From Laguncularia racemosa (taxonomy: Eukaryota; Streptophyta; Magnoliopsida; Myrtales; Combretaceae): 64,000 bases of DNA. Below, piece after piece: positions 1-13,000 of the stretch; positions within the stretch are counted from its first letter, which is position 1; every line of letters begins with the position of its first letter. The DNA is taken from the NCBI GenBank assembly GCA_037954665.1, contig JBBMOL010000038.1:5456001-5520000 (forward strand), written 5' to 3'. Made by a program: the position numbers and the translations under genes. The notes under the pieces were generated by a model, which saw nothing but the letters and a program-made list of their open reading frames with translations, was not told the origin of the DNA and searched no databases.

Positions 1-451
1 TTAGGAAAGTTAGTTTAGCATCCTATTTTCTTTTTATTTAGTTTCCTTAATAATTTTAGGGTTTTTAGTTTATAAATATCCTTTCAGTAATGTAATAGAA
101 AAATTATCATTAATTATCAATCAAATTAATAATTACAAGTTGTTTTCTCTATTATATTTTGGTATTCATTCTTTACATGACATCATTAATAATGCTATAA
201 GTGTAATTTTCAATTTTGTCTTTTTCCATCCATTTTGAGCAAAATACCCGATTCAAGTAAACATCAAATAGATGACAGACCAATAAAAAAATATGAGTTA
301 ACTGCACCCTAAATCTTAAAATAAAATTAAAAAATAAGAAAAATAATTTATTCTACCTTGTAGTCTTCTAAAGACTAAATTTATAACCAATATAAAAAAG
401 AATGGAAAAGTACTTTCTACGAAATAAATACACCCACTTTTAGGTTGACAT
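1..451 (+). repeat. LTR-like segment, copy A (cut by window edge)
   Basis: The first of two near-identical copies; the second is at 643-1059. The segment has the look of a Ty1/copia-type LTR promoter and R region: TTAGGAAAGTTAG, then TTTCCTTAATAATTTTAGG, then a TATA-like TATAAATATCC near 71-81, then GTAATGTAATAG and a TCAATTATCAAT-like stretch. The left end lies outside the window. No retroelement coding sequence adjoins it, so the superfamily rests only on LTR appearance and is uncertain. Confidence 0.45.
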
Positions 452-642
452 CAGAAGCTACTTCTAAATCTCGCCGGTGAGTCAAATTAGCTTATTTTTT
501 ATTGTGTCAAAATGTAAAAAATTAGCGTATTTAAGTTCATTAATATTTTATTTTCTTTTTTATTTTATTTTGTTTTCTCATTGTGTTTAGGAAGCTATTT
601 TTTCTATTTCTTTTTTTATTTTATTGTGTTTCCTTATTAGAT

Positions 643-1059
643 TTAGGAAAGTTAGTTTAGCATCCTATTTTCTTTTTATTTAGTTTCCTTAATAATTTTA
701 GGGTTTTTAGTCTATAAATATCCTTTTAGTAATGTAATAGACAAATTATCTTATATTTTGGTATTCATACTTTACACGACATCATTAATAATGATATAAG
801 TGTAATTTTCAATTTTGTCTTTTTCCATCCATTTTGAGCAAAATACCCGATTCAAGTAAACATCAAATAGTTGATGACAAACCAATAAAAAAAAAAAAAG
901 ATGAGTTAACTGCACCCTAAATCTTAACATAAAATTAAAAAATAAGAAAAATAATTTATTCTACCTTGTAGTCTCCTAAAGACTAAATTTATAACCAATA
1001 TAAAAGGGAATGGAAAAGTACTTTCTACGAAATAAATACACCCACTTTTAGGTTGACAT
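643..1059 (+). repeat. LTR-like segment, copy B (tandem duplicate)
   Basis: Repeats 1-451 with few substitutions, at an offset of about 642 bp. It lacks about 40 bp (near 750) that copy A has after the TATA-like box, and has a longer A-run near 888-900. Homology to copy A ends at GGTTGACAT in both. The T-rich spacer 452-642 contains a further partial match to the TTCCTTATTAG-type motif, so the real unit may be the whole ~640 bp. Confidence 0.5.
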
Positions 1060-2380
1060 GCTTAGAGAAAATAGAAATAAATAAATAGGACTATTATTTA
1101 TTATGTGTTTTTCCGCTACTTCATGTATCCAAATAAAGAATATACATATATATACTTTCTTCCTCCATTAGATCACTCCCTACATCTCCACAAGTTCATT
1201 TTTTCTCTTCAAATAGCATTGATGTGCATTGGTCACATAAGTAACCAGGGTCTTCAGGTTTACGCTAGAAAAGTTGTTAAAGGAGAAAGTTACAATGATT
1301 CAAACACTGTTTAGTTTGTGGAGGAGTTACATGGAATTTTCTACTATTGTGAAATTAGAAATTAAAATCCCTTTTCAAACTTAAAGGATCCCTTCTCAAG
1401 ATTAGAGAAATAATTATTATTCCTTACATATTTGACATAGCCTATTAGTTAAGTCATAGACCATAATACCTAGATCCAAACATCACTAACTAGATCAAAC
1501 CTCTTTTAAATCACCTCATCACAACTTTTGGATAAATTTTTATTCCTATATTAGTGTCACTTTAAGTAGGGATAAGCAAATACATAGTAAATATGGTATT
1601 GGCCTAAGGTCTTTATCTACACCTTATTTTATAAAGTACAGGTTATTAAATTTTGGAACTAGAATTTACTCATTTACAAATCTTACCTTTTTTTTTTTTT
1701 TTGTAAATTTTAAGTTTATATGATATTACAAGTTATTCATATATAAAACTTGTAAAACTTGTAGTAAAATGTGTAACATTGAAAAAAGAAAGCAATATTT
1801 CTTATCTTCATTATTGTAAGTTTATGTGATAATACTGTTTAGCAAATGGAAAAGAAAAAGGGAAAAAATGGAACACGTAAGGTGAAAGAGGTGGCATTAG
1901 GTTTAACTTCTTATGGCTATTAACCAATAGATTTAGCTCCTTTTTTTTCCCTCTTTTTAGTAAAACATTTATCAATAAAAAAATATAATAATATCATTTA
2001 TTATTCATCTATTAATATAATTTAATTATTTTTTATAAGGTAAGTACGAGGTACCTTGAAACATATACCTTGTATACCTTAGTATATAGGTTCTAGGTAA
2101 AGTACATGATAGAAGAACTCATATTCATACCCTACCCTATAGAAGTGGGTTTCCAAAAATCTATACTTGGAACTTATCCTATAACCTTTAATACAAACTT
2201 AGAATGTACCCAATTGAATACGGTACACACTTAATTGTAAGCATAGCCAAACAAACCAATGGCTATTACTTCTATATATCATTTCTTAATATTTGTAGTT
2301 TTGCTCATACCTTATTTCATTTCATTAATTAGACATGCTATTAGTGTATGCACCAACCGTACATGTGTCAGCTATTACGT
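1060..2380. other. Non-coding AT-rich stretch, nothing recognised
   Basis: No convincing gene. The longest open frame (1105-1314, 69 codons) has no recognisable motif and unremarkable composition. Runs of A and T are frequent. I see no terminal repeats or tandem structure. Confidence 0.5.
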
Positions 2381-2968
2381 GTAATATCCCAAATAATTAA
2401 AATGAATTTAGTAGTATACTTCTAATGTTCAAAAAATTAAACAAAAATTATTTAGATTAAAAGGTCTAAAAAAAAAAACCTCTCCTTGTCTATTAATTAC
2501 TTGATATCTAAATTTCTATTTTGAGGGCTTCTCTCTATACATGAGAGAGATTTTCTCTCCCTTTATAGGCTATAACCACACCTTTATAGTGTCTATCTAG
2601 TATCCTTTATGTTTAATTATAATCTATCTAATAGAATCTTTTTCCCAATCTATATAGTTAACTCCTTTTTATTCTTCTATTTTGCTTTCTTTATCCTTTA
2701 TCAATCATTTTTTTTTTATATACCCCATTGAATGGTTTTTACTCTATTCTATTATACTTTTATGCCTCTAAAGTTTTTTCCTTGCATCTCTTCTTGTCTT
2801 TATAATCCTACACCTTATTCAATTCTTATTCTTATAATTTTTTATCTTGTAGAGACGTTTTATTACTCCAACAAGACCTAGGAGAGGAAATTGTGATCAA
2901 GATATGAATTTTAACACAAAACAATCAAAATTTCATCTTGTAGGTACGATTATATGAGAAAAATCATG
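2381..2968. repeat. Possible decayed LTR fragment
   Basis: Begins at a TGTAATATCCC-like sequence, a common edge of plant gypsy LTRs. Near 2850 it has a TTGTAGAGACG...CAAGACC block of the sort seen in such LTRs. A small inverted repeat (CTCTCTATACATGAGAGAG) lies at 2531-2549. There is no partner copy in the window, so this is a weak call from pattern only. Confidence 0.2.
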
Positions 2969-4830
2969 TAATGCCCTAGAATTTAGAATATTCATCCAAG
3001 TTATGACATGCAAAAGCTTAAAAACTCACTAATTATCTTTCAAATTCTGTAATAACTGTAGATCAATACTAAACAATACTAAGTGCATTTGAGCTTCTTA
3101 AGACCATTTGCTCCTCTTCCCTACCTCTTTCTTTCTTAAACATTCTTGATGTGCCATTTCACATCACTTTTATAAGTTCATGTGTAGTGTGATACGTATG
3201 TTACATGCAGATGACTATTGTAATGGGATCTTTATATCTACAAATTTATTAATTGAAGTAGAAAATTAAGGAGGAGATAAAAAAAAAAAGAAAAAGAAAA
3301 AGAAAGAGAAAAATGTATCAAAAGATAAATTCAAATAGGTTAACTTGTTACAAAGGTTGTAAGTTAAAGAGAAAAAGAAAATGAGGGGCTTAGATTTAGT
3401 GGTATTGAATGAATGGCTCAAATTAACAATATCACCATACGTTCACTTTTCAATAACTATATAATAGAATTCCCCTTGGCACAATAATATATATATAAGT
3501 GGGGATAAGTTTTTTAGTTAAATAGGAAATAGCCTATTTCTAAAACTTCTATGCAAAATTTTGTACCACTAGACTCAAAAAGTTTTTTCTTTTTTTTTTT
3601 TTGGTTGCTATACGATTTGCCAAGTATTGTTTGTAATGACTTACCATCTAGATGACTACTTAACTTGTTAATTAACTTACATAACTAGCCTTAATACTTG
3701 GAAGATGAATAATTACATCAATCTTGAACTAAGGATAAGGTTAACTAAAAGTTTTGAACTTGTAAATATGCTTCATATCACATTCAATATTCACCTTTGA
3801 CATGACTTACTAAAAATACCGTATTATGCTCTATTCCTAAACTTACCTTGTCTCGTTTCAATTTATAATCACAGCCTATTCATTTAAACCATTTGTTGGT
3901 CCAACATTTTTAGTTGTGCAAATTTTAGTAAACCTACTTGTAATCATTTTAAATTTTGCCCAACTCTACTCCATAACCTATATTATAGCTTTTTCTCATA
4001 AAAATTGTCTTATAGCCTACAAACATAACCTTAATTGTACAAAAAACTTTATAAGTTTATCCTCCAAAACATGTAGGATATCAACAAAACCTAACATTCA
4101 TCTATACACCTATGTGATATCCAAAGATACATGATAGGCTACTCCTACAAGTAGCTTCTAACATACTCTATTCCCAAGCTATCTTTCAAACTGATCTTTA
4201 GTACTTGAGTTTAGAAAACTAACTCCTCAGCTTAAATTATGAGCTAAATGAGTATAGCTAAAAATGAATCAATAATGATATAGTCACGCAAACCAATTAC
4301 AAGCATAAAATTACATTCCAAGTACAAACTTATAATTTAAGCACAAATTTATCATTTATGCAACATGTAGATGCCATGCTAATGCACGTGCTATGAATTA
4401 GCTAGTACTTTAGATGAACGACATTTAATGACTCAAATAAAGCAATTATAAAGAAGCATTAGGTGACCTTATCTAAGCAATCAATCGAGGAAATGCAATC
4501 TATATGTTGAAAAGCAAGTTTGGTAAACCAAGCATTTCCTTTAATTAAGAGCCAACTTTGAAAACTAACTTTGAGGTCCTTTATGTCATACCATGAATGT
4601 AGTCACATCAAATTCGAGCATATATCTAAGCAATTCGAGCAACCAAAGATAGTGCTTATCCATAAAATAGATAAGAACATATTATCTACCAAGCATTCAT
4701 CCACACAACCATAAATAACAAGTACAAATCCTATTAAGAGTTTCGATAAGTGAAGTCTAGTGGGGATAGAACATCTAAGGTACCAACATCATACATTACT
4801 ATTTAATCTCATCATCTTCATAACCAATAA
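2969..4830 (-). repeat. Degenerate Tekay/Del-like LTR remnant
   Basis: The stretch 4195-4270 (TAGTACTTGAG, then CTAACTCCTCAGCTTAA, then AAATGAGTATA) aligns by eye with a block inside the LTRs of the gypsy element at 25675-36599 (near 26032-26095 and 34193-34256). The block order and spacing match. The putative edge at 2969 (TGTAATGCCCTAG) resembles that element's TGTAGCGACCC edge. The rest has decayed too far to align by eye, so the limits are approximate. Confidence 0.3.
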
Positions 4831-5265
4831 TGACCATCCATCTACCTCATCCATTCGTTATCAAAATAGTGGGAAAAAAAATGTAAATGACTACATATTG
4901 TTTCATACATAACTGTTAATAGGTTTGGCTAGAACTATCATATTAGGAATTTTAATGTTGACTATTGGTATTTTTTTTAAATGAAATATTGATGGTATAC
5001 TATTGATAGTTTCATAAAGAACTATTAAGAACTTTTGTATTGTTGAAACTTTTATAAGAAACCATTGGTAGCTATCTAAAGTTTCATGAGAAACCATTGA
5101 TAACTTCATAAAAATTCTTTTCATAGAAACTATTAATAGTTTCACATAAATGTTTATCAAAGAAAAAAAATATCTATCAAAGTTTGACATATCATTTTTC
5201 AAATGAAAGGAAAAAAAAAAAGAAAAGAAAAAGAAAGACATATTAGTACAATTTTGCCCAATCAT
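4831..5265. repeat. Degenerate short inverted/direct repeat cluster
   Basis: About 4960-5160 contains repeated variants of a GTTTCATAAGAAACTATTGATAG-like word in both orientations. They include a perfect 18-bp palindrome, GAAACTATTAATAGTTTC, at 5126-5143. The open frame on the - strand here (120 codons, rich in I, S, F, K) is a by-product of these repeats and has no recognisable domain. Confidence 0.4.
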
Positions 5266-6745
5266 TTTTAACTCAAAAGCTTTAACCTTTTTGTTAATTT
5301 TTTTTATTTTAATGCTTTCCCCAATAAATTTCCCTATTTTACCTTAAAAATTCTTGAATTTTGGTATTTCAACTTCTCATTAGTCTCTTTATGCTTTTTT
5401 TTTTTTAATCCATATTCGAAACTTACTTTAGAAACATATAAGCTTTCAATTTTTGAACTATGAGTTTTTAATCTCTTGTTTAACCAAAAAAAAAAAAAAT
5501 CCATATTAATACAATTTTACACTTTTGAATCAAAGTTCGATGATTTTTCTTTTGTTTTTCATGATTTATATCCATGTCTCTCATTTTTAGCGAAATTCTA
5601 TGCTCCAATTACATAATCCACTCCTTTTTGATCACAAGAGTCATGTACTTTAATAATTCTCAGTTGTCTTCCTCTAGATAAATAAACGAAGAAAGATATG
5701 AAAGAAAATGAAAAAGAAATGACGATCTCCCGTCTTGGTGGAGAAGGCTGTGGGTGGTGGGCGGCCAATTGTTTTGTGGATGCTTGATGGAAATGACGTC
5801 TTACTAGGAAAAGAAAAAAAAAAAAAAGAAACTTACTAGTTTTGTCAAAGTAAATTCAATAAACTATGTTTTTTCCCCTTTTTTTAAGGTTTACCTATTG
5901 TGTATGTTGCAAGTGACGAAGAAAAAAATATAAATAAATGAATGGATGGCTTAAATTGAGTAGTATTAAATCCACGTAATGACAATAGTTTGGAGAGAAA
6001 AAAAAAAGAAAAAAAAAAGATTAACTATGTTAATAACGATATTTTTAAGTGATGAATTTCCCAAAGTGCTATGCTGCGTCCTCATTAAGGACAAATCCCT
6101 CATTATGCATAATCACCCACATTCGCAACCATGCACCATTTTACTATCTTAGGAGAACAAGATTTTCTTTGCTTTGGCATGGTCTTCATCCTCAAGAATA
6201 CGATAACCATGATTCCAGGTTTGGAAGCTTATACGAGCAGAATTAGCAATTATTATGTCCTAGAAAAAGGAACTTCTCTTCAAGGATCGTACTGTTTTTA
6301 TTTATGTAGGTATTGTTATATCCCTTAAAGACACTGTAACTTGCACAATTTTCGTTAAGCAACAAAGAAATTAACTCCGGTTCTTAGATGGCTAGGTTTG
6401 TTGTTTCTGGGAAGGAGTGCATGTGCATGCAAACCTTCTAGAATCGCAATTACTTGATTTCTCCCAGAGTGACAGGTGCAATTTTTCTCATTAGCGACGC
6501 AAAGATTTGAATCACCAAACGTTACAGCAAATTCTGTGTTCCACAACCAGCTTGCCACTTTCACATGGGAGAGTAAGATCCATCTTATTCATAAAAGCTA
6601 CTGTTGTAATATTAGTAACAAATAATCATATTCACCATGTTTCTAGGATGTCTGAAAGCGTTTTCTCTTCACTCAAATACCCCCAAAACCGGTAAATTGT
6701 TTATAGAATAATTAAACTTAATGCAATAAATGATGAGTAATTATA
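5266..6745. other. Intergenic, no supported gene
   Basis: T-rich at first, then 6040-6700 is less AT-biased and has several short overlapping open frames on both strands (60-70 codons). None has a motif I recognise and none extends into a longer exon series. The base composition leaves room for an old gene or transposon fragment, but I cannot name it. Confidence 0.4.
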
Positions 6746-6749
6746 AAAG

Positions 6750-7235
6750 ATGATGATGAGATCCATAAATAATAACATATTAGATCAAAACTGTGATTCA
6801 ACCCTAAACTAACAAGGTAGTTCTAAACCATAATCATGACTTGGACTCACGGATCATGAATTATATAAGAATTGTTGATTCTACAACTATAGACATTAGA
6901 CCCATCAAAATAGAAGCTATCACGATTCGGGCTAGAATTATGACCTAACCCAAAACCGGCATGTTGGTTTCGACTTAAAATTTTGATCTAGAATCTCAAG
7001 TCTTGGCCCATATAAGAACCATCAATTCCTATATAAGAATCGCTTATCCCATGGGTTCAGTTGCTAGACCTATCAAAATAGACATTGTTAGGATTTGAGT
7101 TGAAGTCATGACCTAACCTAAAATTAGCATGGTGGTTCTGACTCAGAATTGTGATCTATAGTCTCAAGTCATGACTCATATAGGAACCATTAGTTCCATG
7201 GGTCCATCTACTAGACCCATTAGAACCAAAGGTTT
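6750..7235. repeat. Degenerate tandem repeat, ~168-bp period
   Basis: The word AGACCCATCAAAATAGA at 6898 recurs as AGACCTATCAAAATAGACA at 7066, 168 bp later. Both are followed by the same ordered blocks (ATGACCTAACC, GCATG..TGGTT, TGATCTA, TCTCAAGTC, CATATA..AACCAT). A partial third start lies at 7213, and a poorer copy precedes the first, from about 6750. No coding frame runs through the units. Confidence 0.6.
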
Positions 7236-8890
7236 CGACTAGTGAATAAAAAAAAAAAGAATAAATAAATGTAAATTTGATGACAAACATAAAAATGTGA
7301 GCAAATGAAAATAATAAAAGGTAAAAGTGATAAGAGAGAGAGAGACATTAATCACTACAATCTAGGAATAAGATCCTATTGTAAGCTTTATGTCTTCTTA
7401 TATTTGTACAATTTCATTTAATATTAACAAAATTCTAGGGTGACTCCTCTCTTGTGTATAGGACTTTCATCGACCATAATTACAAAATTTATATATTTGA
7501 ATTTTAACATTTTTAATGTAAAGTAATTGTATTATAAGAAATGATTATTAGTAATTAGTACAATAATTTAATTTATTGATTTGTAAATTTTATGATAACA
7601 ACTTGTATTGGAGGAAGATATAAGGAGAATTGAAAAGGAAAAAGAAATTAAAAAAAAGAAAAAAATTAAAAAATTGAAAATTTTGTATAAAAAAAAAAAA
7701 AGAAATCACGAGCTTGGAACTGCCTATGATAACGCACCAATTCTAGTGAGTAGCCCAAAAACGGCCATATGGTTTCGAGTCTAGTTTCCTAATTCTTGAC
7801 CCATGGTTCAAAGGTTCCGGTTTACCTACGTGTGTCTTCTCTTGAAATCTAAAAATAGAACTTATAACTTTTTTTCACAGTTCGCTACAATAGGTAATCG
7901 TTTGCTGTGGTGGGAGGGGGAAAACCGTAACGTCACGCTGCCATCATAAAAACCGGGTGAGTAGCTACATAATGTAGGTTTATTACGTATGCTTAATAGA
8001 GCAAATATTTTCTCATTGCTATAACATTCACACATTCACAATATGTCAATTGTGGTGATTGTCGGCAAAGGAGATTCCGATACACTTGACGCTATTCATA
8101 AGTCATATATTTAAATATTTTCATTTTTTTTAATAAAAATATATATTTAAAATTTAATTATGAAAGCCAACTATTTAAACTATAATACTAAATAAAATTA
8201 CTTATGATTTGATTAAAAATTTAACTCTTTACTTCCTCTTAATGATTTCTTTACACTTTATAAATTAGAAATTGTAATTCTTTAATAGATTATTTTACAG
8301 GTTATTTTTATTTATTGATGTATTTTCTTGATTTAATCATATACTAAAATTTTTTTATATGAAAGATTGATGAGTTCTAATTACTAATTTATATTTGTTA
8401 TTTTATTATAATATATTTAGATATTTAGATTATTTTTATTATAAATTTTGATGCTGTAATTATATATTTAAAATTTAAAACATATGCTTATGAAAGATCT
8501 TATTGAACTGAAAAAGAATATTGGATTGTTTAAGACTTTTATTTAATTAAGTTAATTTAATAGGAAGATTTATTATTTTTAATTGAACTGAATTTGCAAT
8601 TGGGACTTAATGCGATATTTTTATTAATTTTTGATTAAATGAATTTATGAGAAATTAATTTAAGACATTAGTTAACTACAATTTAGAAGATAAGTAATTG
8701 TAAATTTAAATCTATGTTAATTTGACTATCATCCACATTTTATACATACTATATATATGTATTGTAGTAAAATCAGTAATTTTAAAAATTATCATCCATA
8801 TTTTATACGTAATATATATATTAAAATTTTATTAATATTTATATATCAAGTTTACTTAATATAAGTAAGAGGGAAGTAAAACATAACAAA
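7236..8890. other. AT-rich intergenic, nothing recognised
   Basis: Extremely AT-rich from 8100 to 8860. A short GC-richer patch at 7720-8095 holds no readable gene. No repeats beyond simple A/T runs. Confidence 0.5.
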
Positions 8891-8904
8891 TCTTTTCTCC
8901 CCAA

Positions 8905-9085
8905 TTTGACTCTTGGACTCGGCGGGTCCAAATACAACTCCAGGGGCTTGCTGACACTTTCAAAACGTGACTTTGTGAATTTGCTTCTTACTATTAAAAC
9001 CTGACTGCAAGGATTTGCTACACTTCTAAAATCAACCCTAAAGATTTGACGATTTGCACTTTTAAACACCAACTCCTGTGGATAA
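8905..9085. repeat. Degenerate ~34-bp tandem repeat
   Basis: Successive units of about 32-36 bp each begin AAAAC/AAAATC after a run of T or C. Each contains a GACT..G..GGATTTGCT-like core (8966-9000, 9000-9030, 9031-9066), with more decayed units on both sides. The - strand open frame across it (77 codons) follows the repeat and has no domain. Confidence 0.45.
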
Positions 9086-10592
9086 AGACCTTTGAAATCC
9101 GCTCAGTGGAGCACAATAAGTCCACACGATATGCACTTTTTAATTTGACTCCAATAAGGGTTATGAATAAACATTTTCAAAACTAATTCTAGAGAGCATA
9201 CGTGTCCACATGTTTTTATCATTATAATATTGTATAAAACTAAAATTTCTAGTAAGACTATCATTTATATTATCATGCTGTTCGTAATTAGTTGTTGCAT
9301 ATAGATGGTACATAGGTCAACGTGCGGTTTGGTACATCCATGTGTGTGTTTGTGTGGAGCTAGTTGCTCGTTGGGCTTTTTGATGCTCATCTTGTTTGAG
9401 CAAAATTTTTCTTAAGTAGGCATGGAGAATTAAAGAGGGTAGAATCAAGTTTTACGTGTTCATATATAGATCCGAGAGGGACTGGTTATGCCCTTTAAAT
9501 TGGAGGCGGGACATTGACTTTATGGCTAAGTATCCTTAAGAATGTTCCATATATTTTTAGTCAGTTCTAATCTATTCTTGTATATTTGATACATGCAGCA
9601 TTATCGCTGAGATCGTATCTAACGATGGCACTCACTCGAATTTGAAGAACGCTTTGGAAATCATAGAGTTACGACTCCTTATAATGATGTGGTGCCCTTG
9701 AAGTTTATTCCTATTATGTGCTTCTGATAAACGCATTGTTTTGCTCCTCCATTCTGAACTTTCTTTATTTCAAAAATTTTTAAATCCCATGCACGGAACT
9801 GTCGCTTGAAAAGTGCAATAAGACCTTTTTTTTTAACTAATTATTAATTAAAAATAATAAGTAAAACAGGGGGAGAAGCCGGTAAGTACATAAAGCCAGA
9901 AACAATTAATTCATTTCAACGTAAAAAGATCCTTCCAAACCACTAACCTTCTTCTTCTTAAATTTTCTTTTTTAATTTTTATTTTTACAAAGAAAAATTA
10001 AAAAAAAAAGTGCAACCCTTCATTACCATCGAAGTTTTATTTTGCGTCGTTCACCGAGCTTCTTCACACATCGAAGTTGCATTATTACAGTATCAATCCT
10101 AACTTTTAAATTAACATGTTAAATTTGTTGTCTTTTTTATTTGAATGTTCTCAGGAACTAGTTTTACAGGTTATACAATATTTGTGTGTACATGTAGAGT
10201 AGAGCTTAGAAATGAGTAAGCATATTTGCATGCTAACATGTAATGAGAACATCATGTGGAAAAATGTATTCCATTTGTACATACCATGGGACGGGCCATT
10301 TCAAGAAATATTAATTATAGGATATTAAATATTTTATTGTATAAAATATTAGTAAATAATAAGTCACACTATTCAATGTTCCAACATTCTTTTTTTTTTC
10401 TTACAAAATTAATATAATGAAATTGAATAGGTACTATTAAGCAACCAATTATTTAATTACTTATATTGAAATTGATATCTTTTTTGTTTAAATATTTTTT
10501 ATGATTTACTTTTAATGATAATAAAACTTATACATGTTTTATGTATTGATTTTTTTTTAGATTGATAATTAAATTTTAATCAATATATATGG

Positions 10593-10598
<6 letters not shown>
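9086..10598. other. Intergenic, no supported gene
   Basis: Mixed-composition DNA with poly-T and poly-A runs near 9820-10010. A patch at 9595-9730 has slightly more balanced composition, but no frame there is open long enough or recognisable. Confidence 0.45.

Positions 10599-10635
<37 letters not shown>
10599..10635. repeat. (TA)n microsatellite
   Basis: An uninterrupted TA dinucleotide run of about 37 bp, immediately upstream of the decayed LINE region. Confidence 0.9.
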
Positions 10636-10638
<3 letters not shown>

Positions 10639-11064
10639 CTTAGCAACTCTCCTCTCCAGAGCTTCCTCTCTTAGTCTTTACGCTGATAAAAGGGCTCTTG
10701 CTAATGGTTCTTTTTGTTTTCTATTAACCATTAGCTTGATCACTACCATTATCTAATGAATCAAGAGTAAACACTAAGCCATCCATCAAGTGTTCAACCT
10801 AAACCTTAATCCCCATTCTAAAACCTTAACCTTAACTTGATCAATTAACCTTTCAACTCTTCTTACAGAACAAAAGTCCCAAACTTGAAGCCTCGTATAA
10901 ACCTTAACCCTAAAATTGAAACTGTATGGAAAACCTAAAATCATTCCATCAATTTTACCTTAAACCTGGAGTGAGACCCCTCTAGTAATTGATCAAGATC
11001 TCCTTTAACCCTAATGTGACTCTCTAACAAAATTTGTGGTATGAACTTGAAATGATAGAGGAGA

Positions 11065-11350
11065 ACATTATAGAACCATGGTTTTGTGTAGGGGATTTCA
11101 ATGATATATTTTTCAACTATGAGTAAGGAGGAAATCCTAAGTGCTCAAGGCTTATGGAAAATTTTAACAATATGATCATGAATGCCAACCTAAATGACTT
11201 GCATTTTTAGGGATCAAAATTTACATGATCAAGTAATAGGGAAGAAAGAATGGTGTTGGAGAGAATAGATAGAGCTTTGGGGTCTAATGTGTAGATGGAA
11301 AAATACCCAAGAACTTAAGTGTTCCATAGTGAAATGGTGGGATCGAACCA
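11065..11350 (+). pseudogene. LINE ORF2 endonuclease fragment
   Basis: The frame reads PWFCVGDFNDIFF at about 11075-11113. This matches the GDFN motif of apurinic-type LINE endonucleases, which nick target DNA. It is followed by a MENF..M...NLNDL segment, GSKFT at about 11212-11226, and ERIDRALG at about 11260-11283 (the usual RLDRAL block). In-frame stops interrupt it (for example after FFNYE, and before GSKFT). The N-terminal catalytic part is missing, so it cannot work. Confidence 0.8.
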
Positions 11351-11939
11351 TGTGGCTTTAGTAGTTGATACATGTTACAAAGAAAAAAAAAAGGAAAAAA
11401 GAGATTCAAGTTTTAGAGTATGTGGCTTACTGTAGAGGGCTGTGGTAATTCAATTTTGGAAGCTCAGTCACAACAATCGACATAGGTACATCCTTTCCCT
11501 CTTGGTTTTTAGGCTAAAAAAGTGTAGGAAGTTGCTGGTAAAATGGAGCCGAAAAGAATCCGAGAATAATAAAGTGGAAATTAGATTATTGCAATTAGAG
11601 TTAGTGGATATATAGATGAAAGGTATTGCAGCCGATAGAGCGAAGGAGAAATAGATAATCAATAATCTAGAAGCTTTACGGAGGATGGAAAAAATGTACT
11701 GATAGTAAAGGTCAAGGGTGAGTTAATTGAGAGAAGGGGATAGGAACATTAAGTTCTTCAATTAGTCCATGTTGTTAAGAAGATAGAGAAACAAAATATC
11801 GAGAATTAAAGATAGCAATGGTATGTGGCTAGAAGAAGAGGAAGTAGTAACCAAAACCTTTCAGAACTTTTATCTTCAACTTTTCCAAGAAAAAAAGAAG
11901 AGGGATTGGGGAAACGCGGTAAACTTGATTCCCATGCTT

Positions 11940-13000
11940 GTGAATAATGCTTTGAATCAAATGCTGAGTAGACCTGTTTCGCTCGAGGAAATAAAGATTG
12001 CTACTTTCCAGTCATGAGTGCTTAAAGCACTAGGTCTAGATGGCCACCCTAGGGCTTTACTAGAACATTGTAGGAGACTCCATGATGGAAATTATCATAG
12101 CCTTCTTCAATTCTTGTACCATCTCTCCTTTTCTTAATTTGACTAATATTGTGTTGATTTCCTAAGTCCAGTCTTCTAAAGAAGTGGTCACTTTAGACCT
12201 ATAAGCCTTTATAATTTTATATATAAGATAATAGCTAGAGTCATAGTGAATTGAATGAAACACATTCTAAATGAGATTATATCAGAACTTCGGAATGCCT
12301 TTATCTCAGGTAAAGTAATCTATGATAAGACAATCATAGCCCATGAGGCTTACCACCCACGAACCCTTCCATTTTCTAAGAACCAAACAAGCATGCAACA
12401 AAATGTTTTATGCCCTTAAATTGGATATGAATAAAGCTTACATTAAAGTCAAGTGGGATATTCTAAGAGCATTCCTTACTAAATTAGGTTTTTGTAATAC
12501 TTGGGTGAAACGGTTTATGGCTTATGTTACCTTAGTATCTTACAAAATTTTGGTAAATTGAAAAATAGCTAACCATGTGAACCCATTTAGAGGACTCAAG
12601 TAGGGGGACCCTTTATCACCATACCTCTTTATTTTTGCAGCTGATGTACTCTCACAAAACACTGAAAAAGTTGTGAATGATAATCTTTTGAGTTCAATAA
12701 CCATCAAGAGAGCATGTTGACTGTTATCACACTTACTTTTTGTTGATGATTCACTTTTCTTTTTGGAAACTTTTATCTTAAATGTGTAGGTGATGAAGAG
12801 AATACTTTAAGATTATTGTAATATATCAGGACAAAAAATCAACTTCCAAAAATCTAGTTTGTTCTTCAATAAGAATACACCTTTACAAGGAATGGAAGAG
12901 ATAGGTCAAACATTGAATGTCCCAACAACAATTAATCTTGGTAAATATCTAGGTCTAGCTACCATATGGGAAAGAAATAAGATGGAAGCACTTTGATTTG
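11940..13000 (+). pseudogene. LINE reverse transcriptase remnant
   Basis: Recognisable RT blocks in order: LKALGLDG near 12020 (family LKAPGPDG), LKLDMNKAY at 12418-12444 with the catalytic Asp of motif A present, a RGLK-stop-GDPLSPYLF block near 12590-12632 (family RGLRQGDPLSPYLF, the Q codon now a stop), and FVDD at 12739-12750 (motif C). The longest open piece is 12343-12561. At least three stops and several frame changes make this a dead copy. Confidence 0.88.

Noticed and set aside
6049..6695. Possible small gene or exon cluster
   Set aside because: Composition is slightly more balanced than its surroundings, but every frame is short, frames overlap on both strands, and no motif or credible splice series could be assembled.
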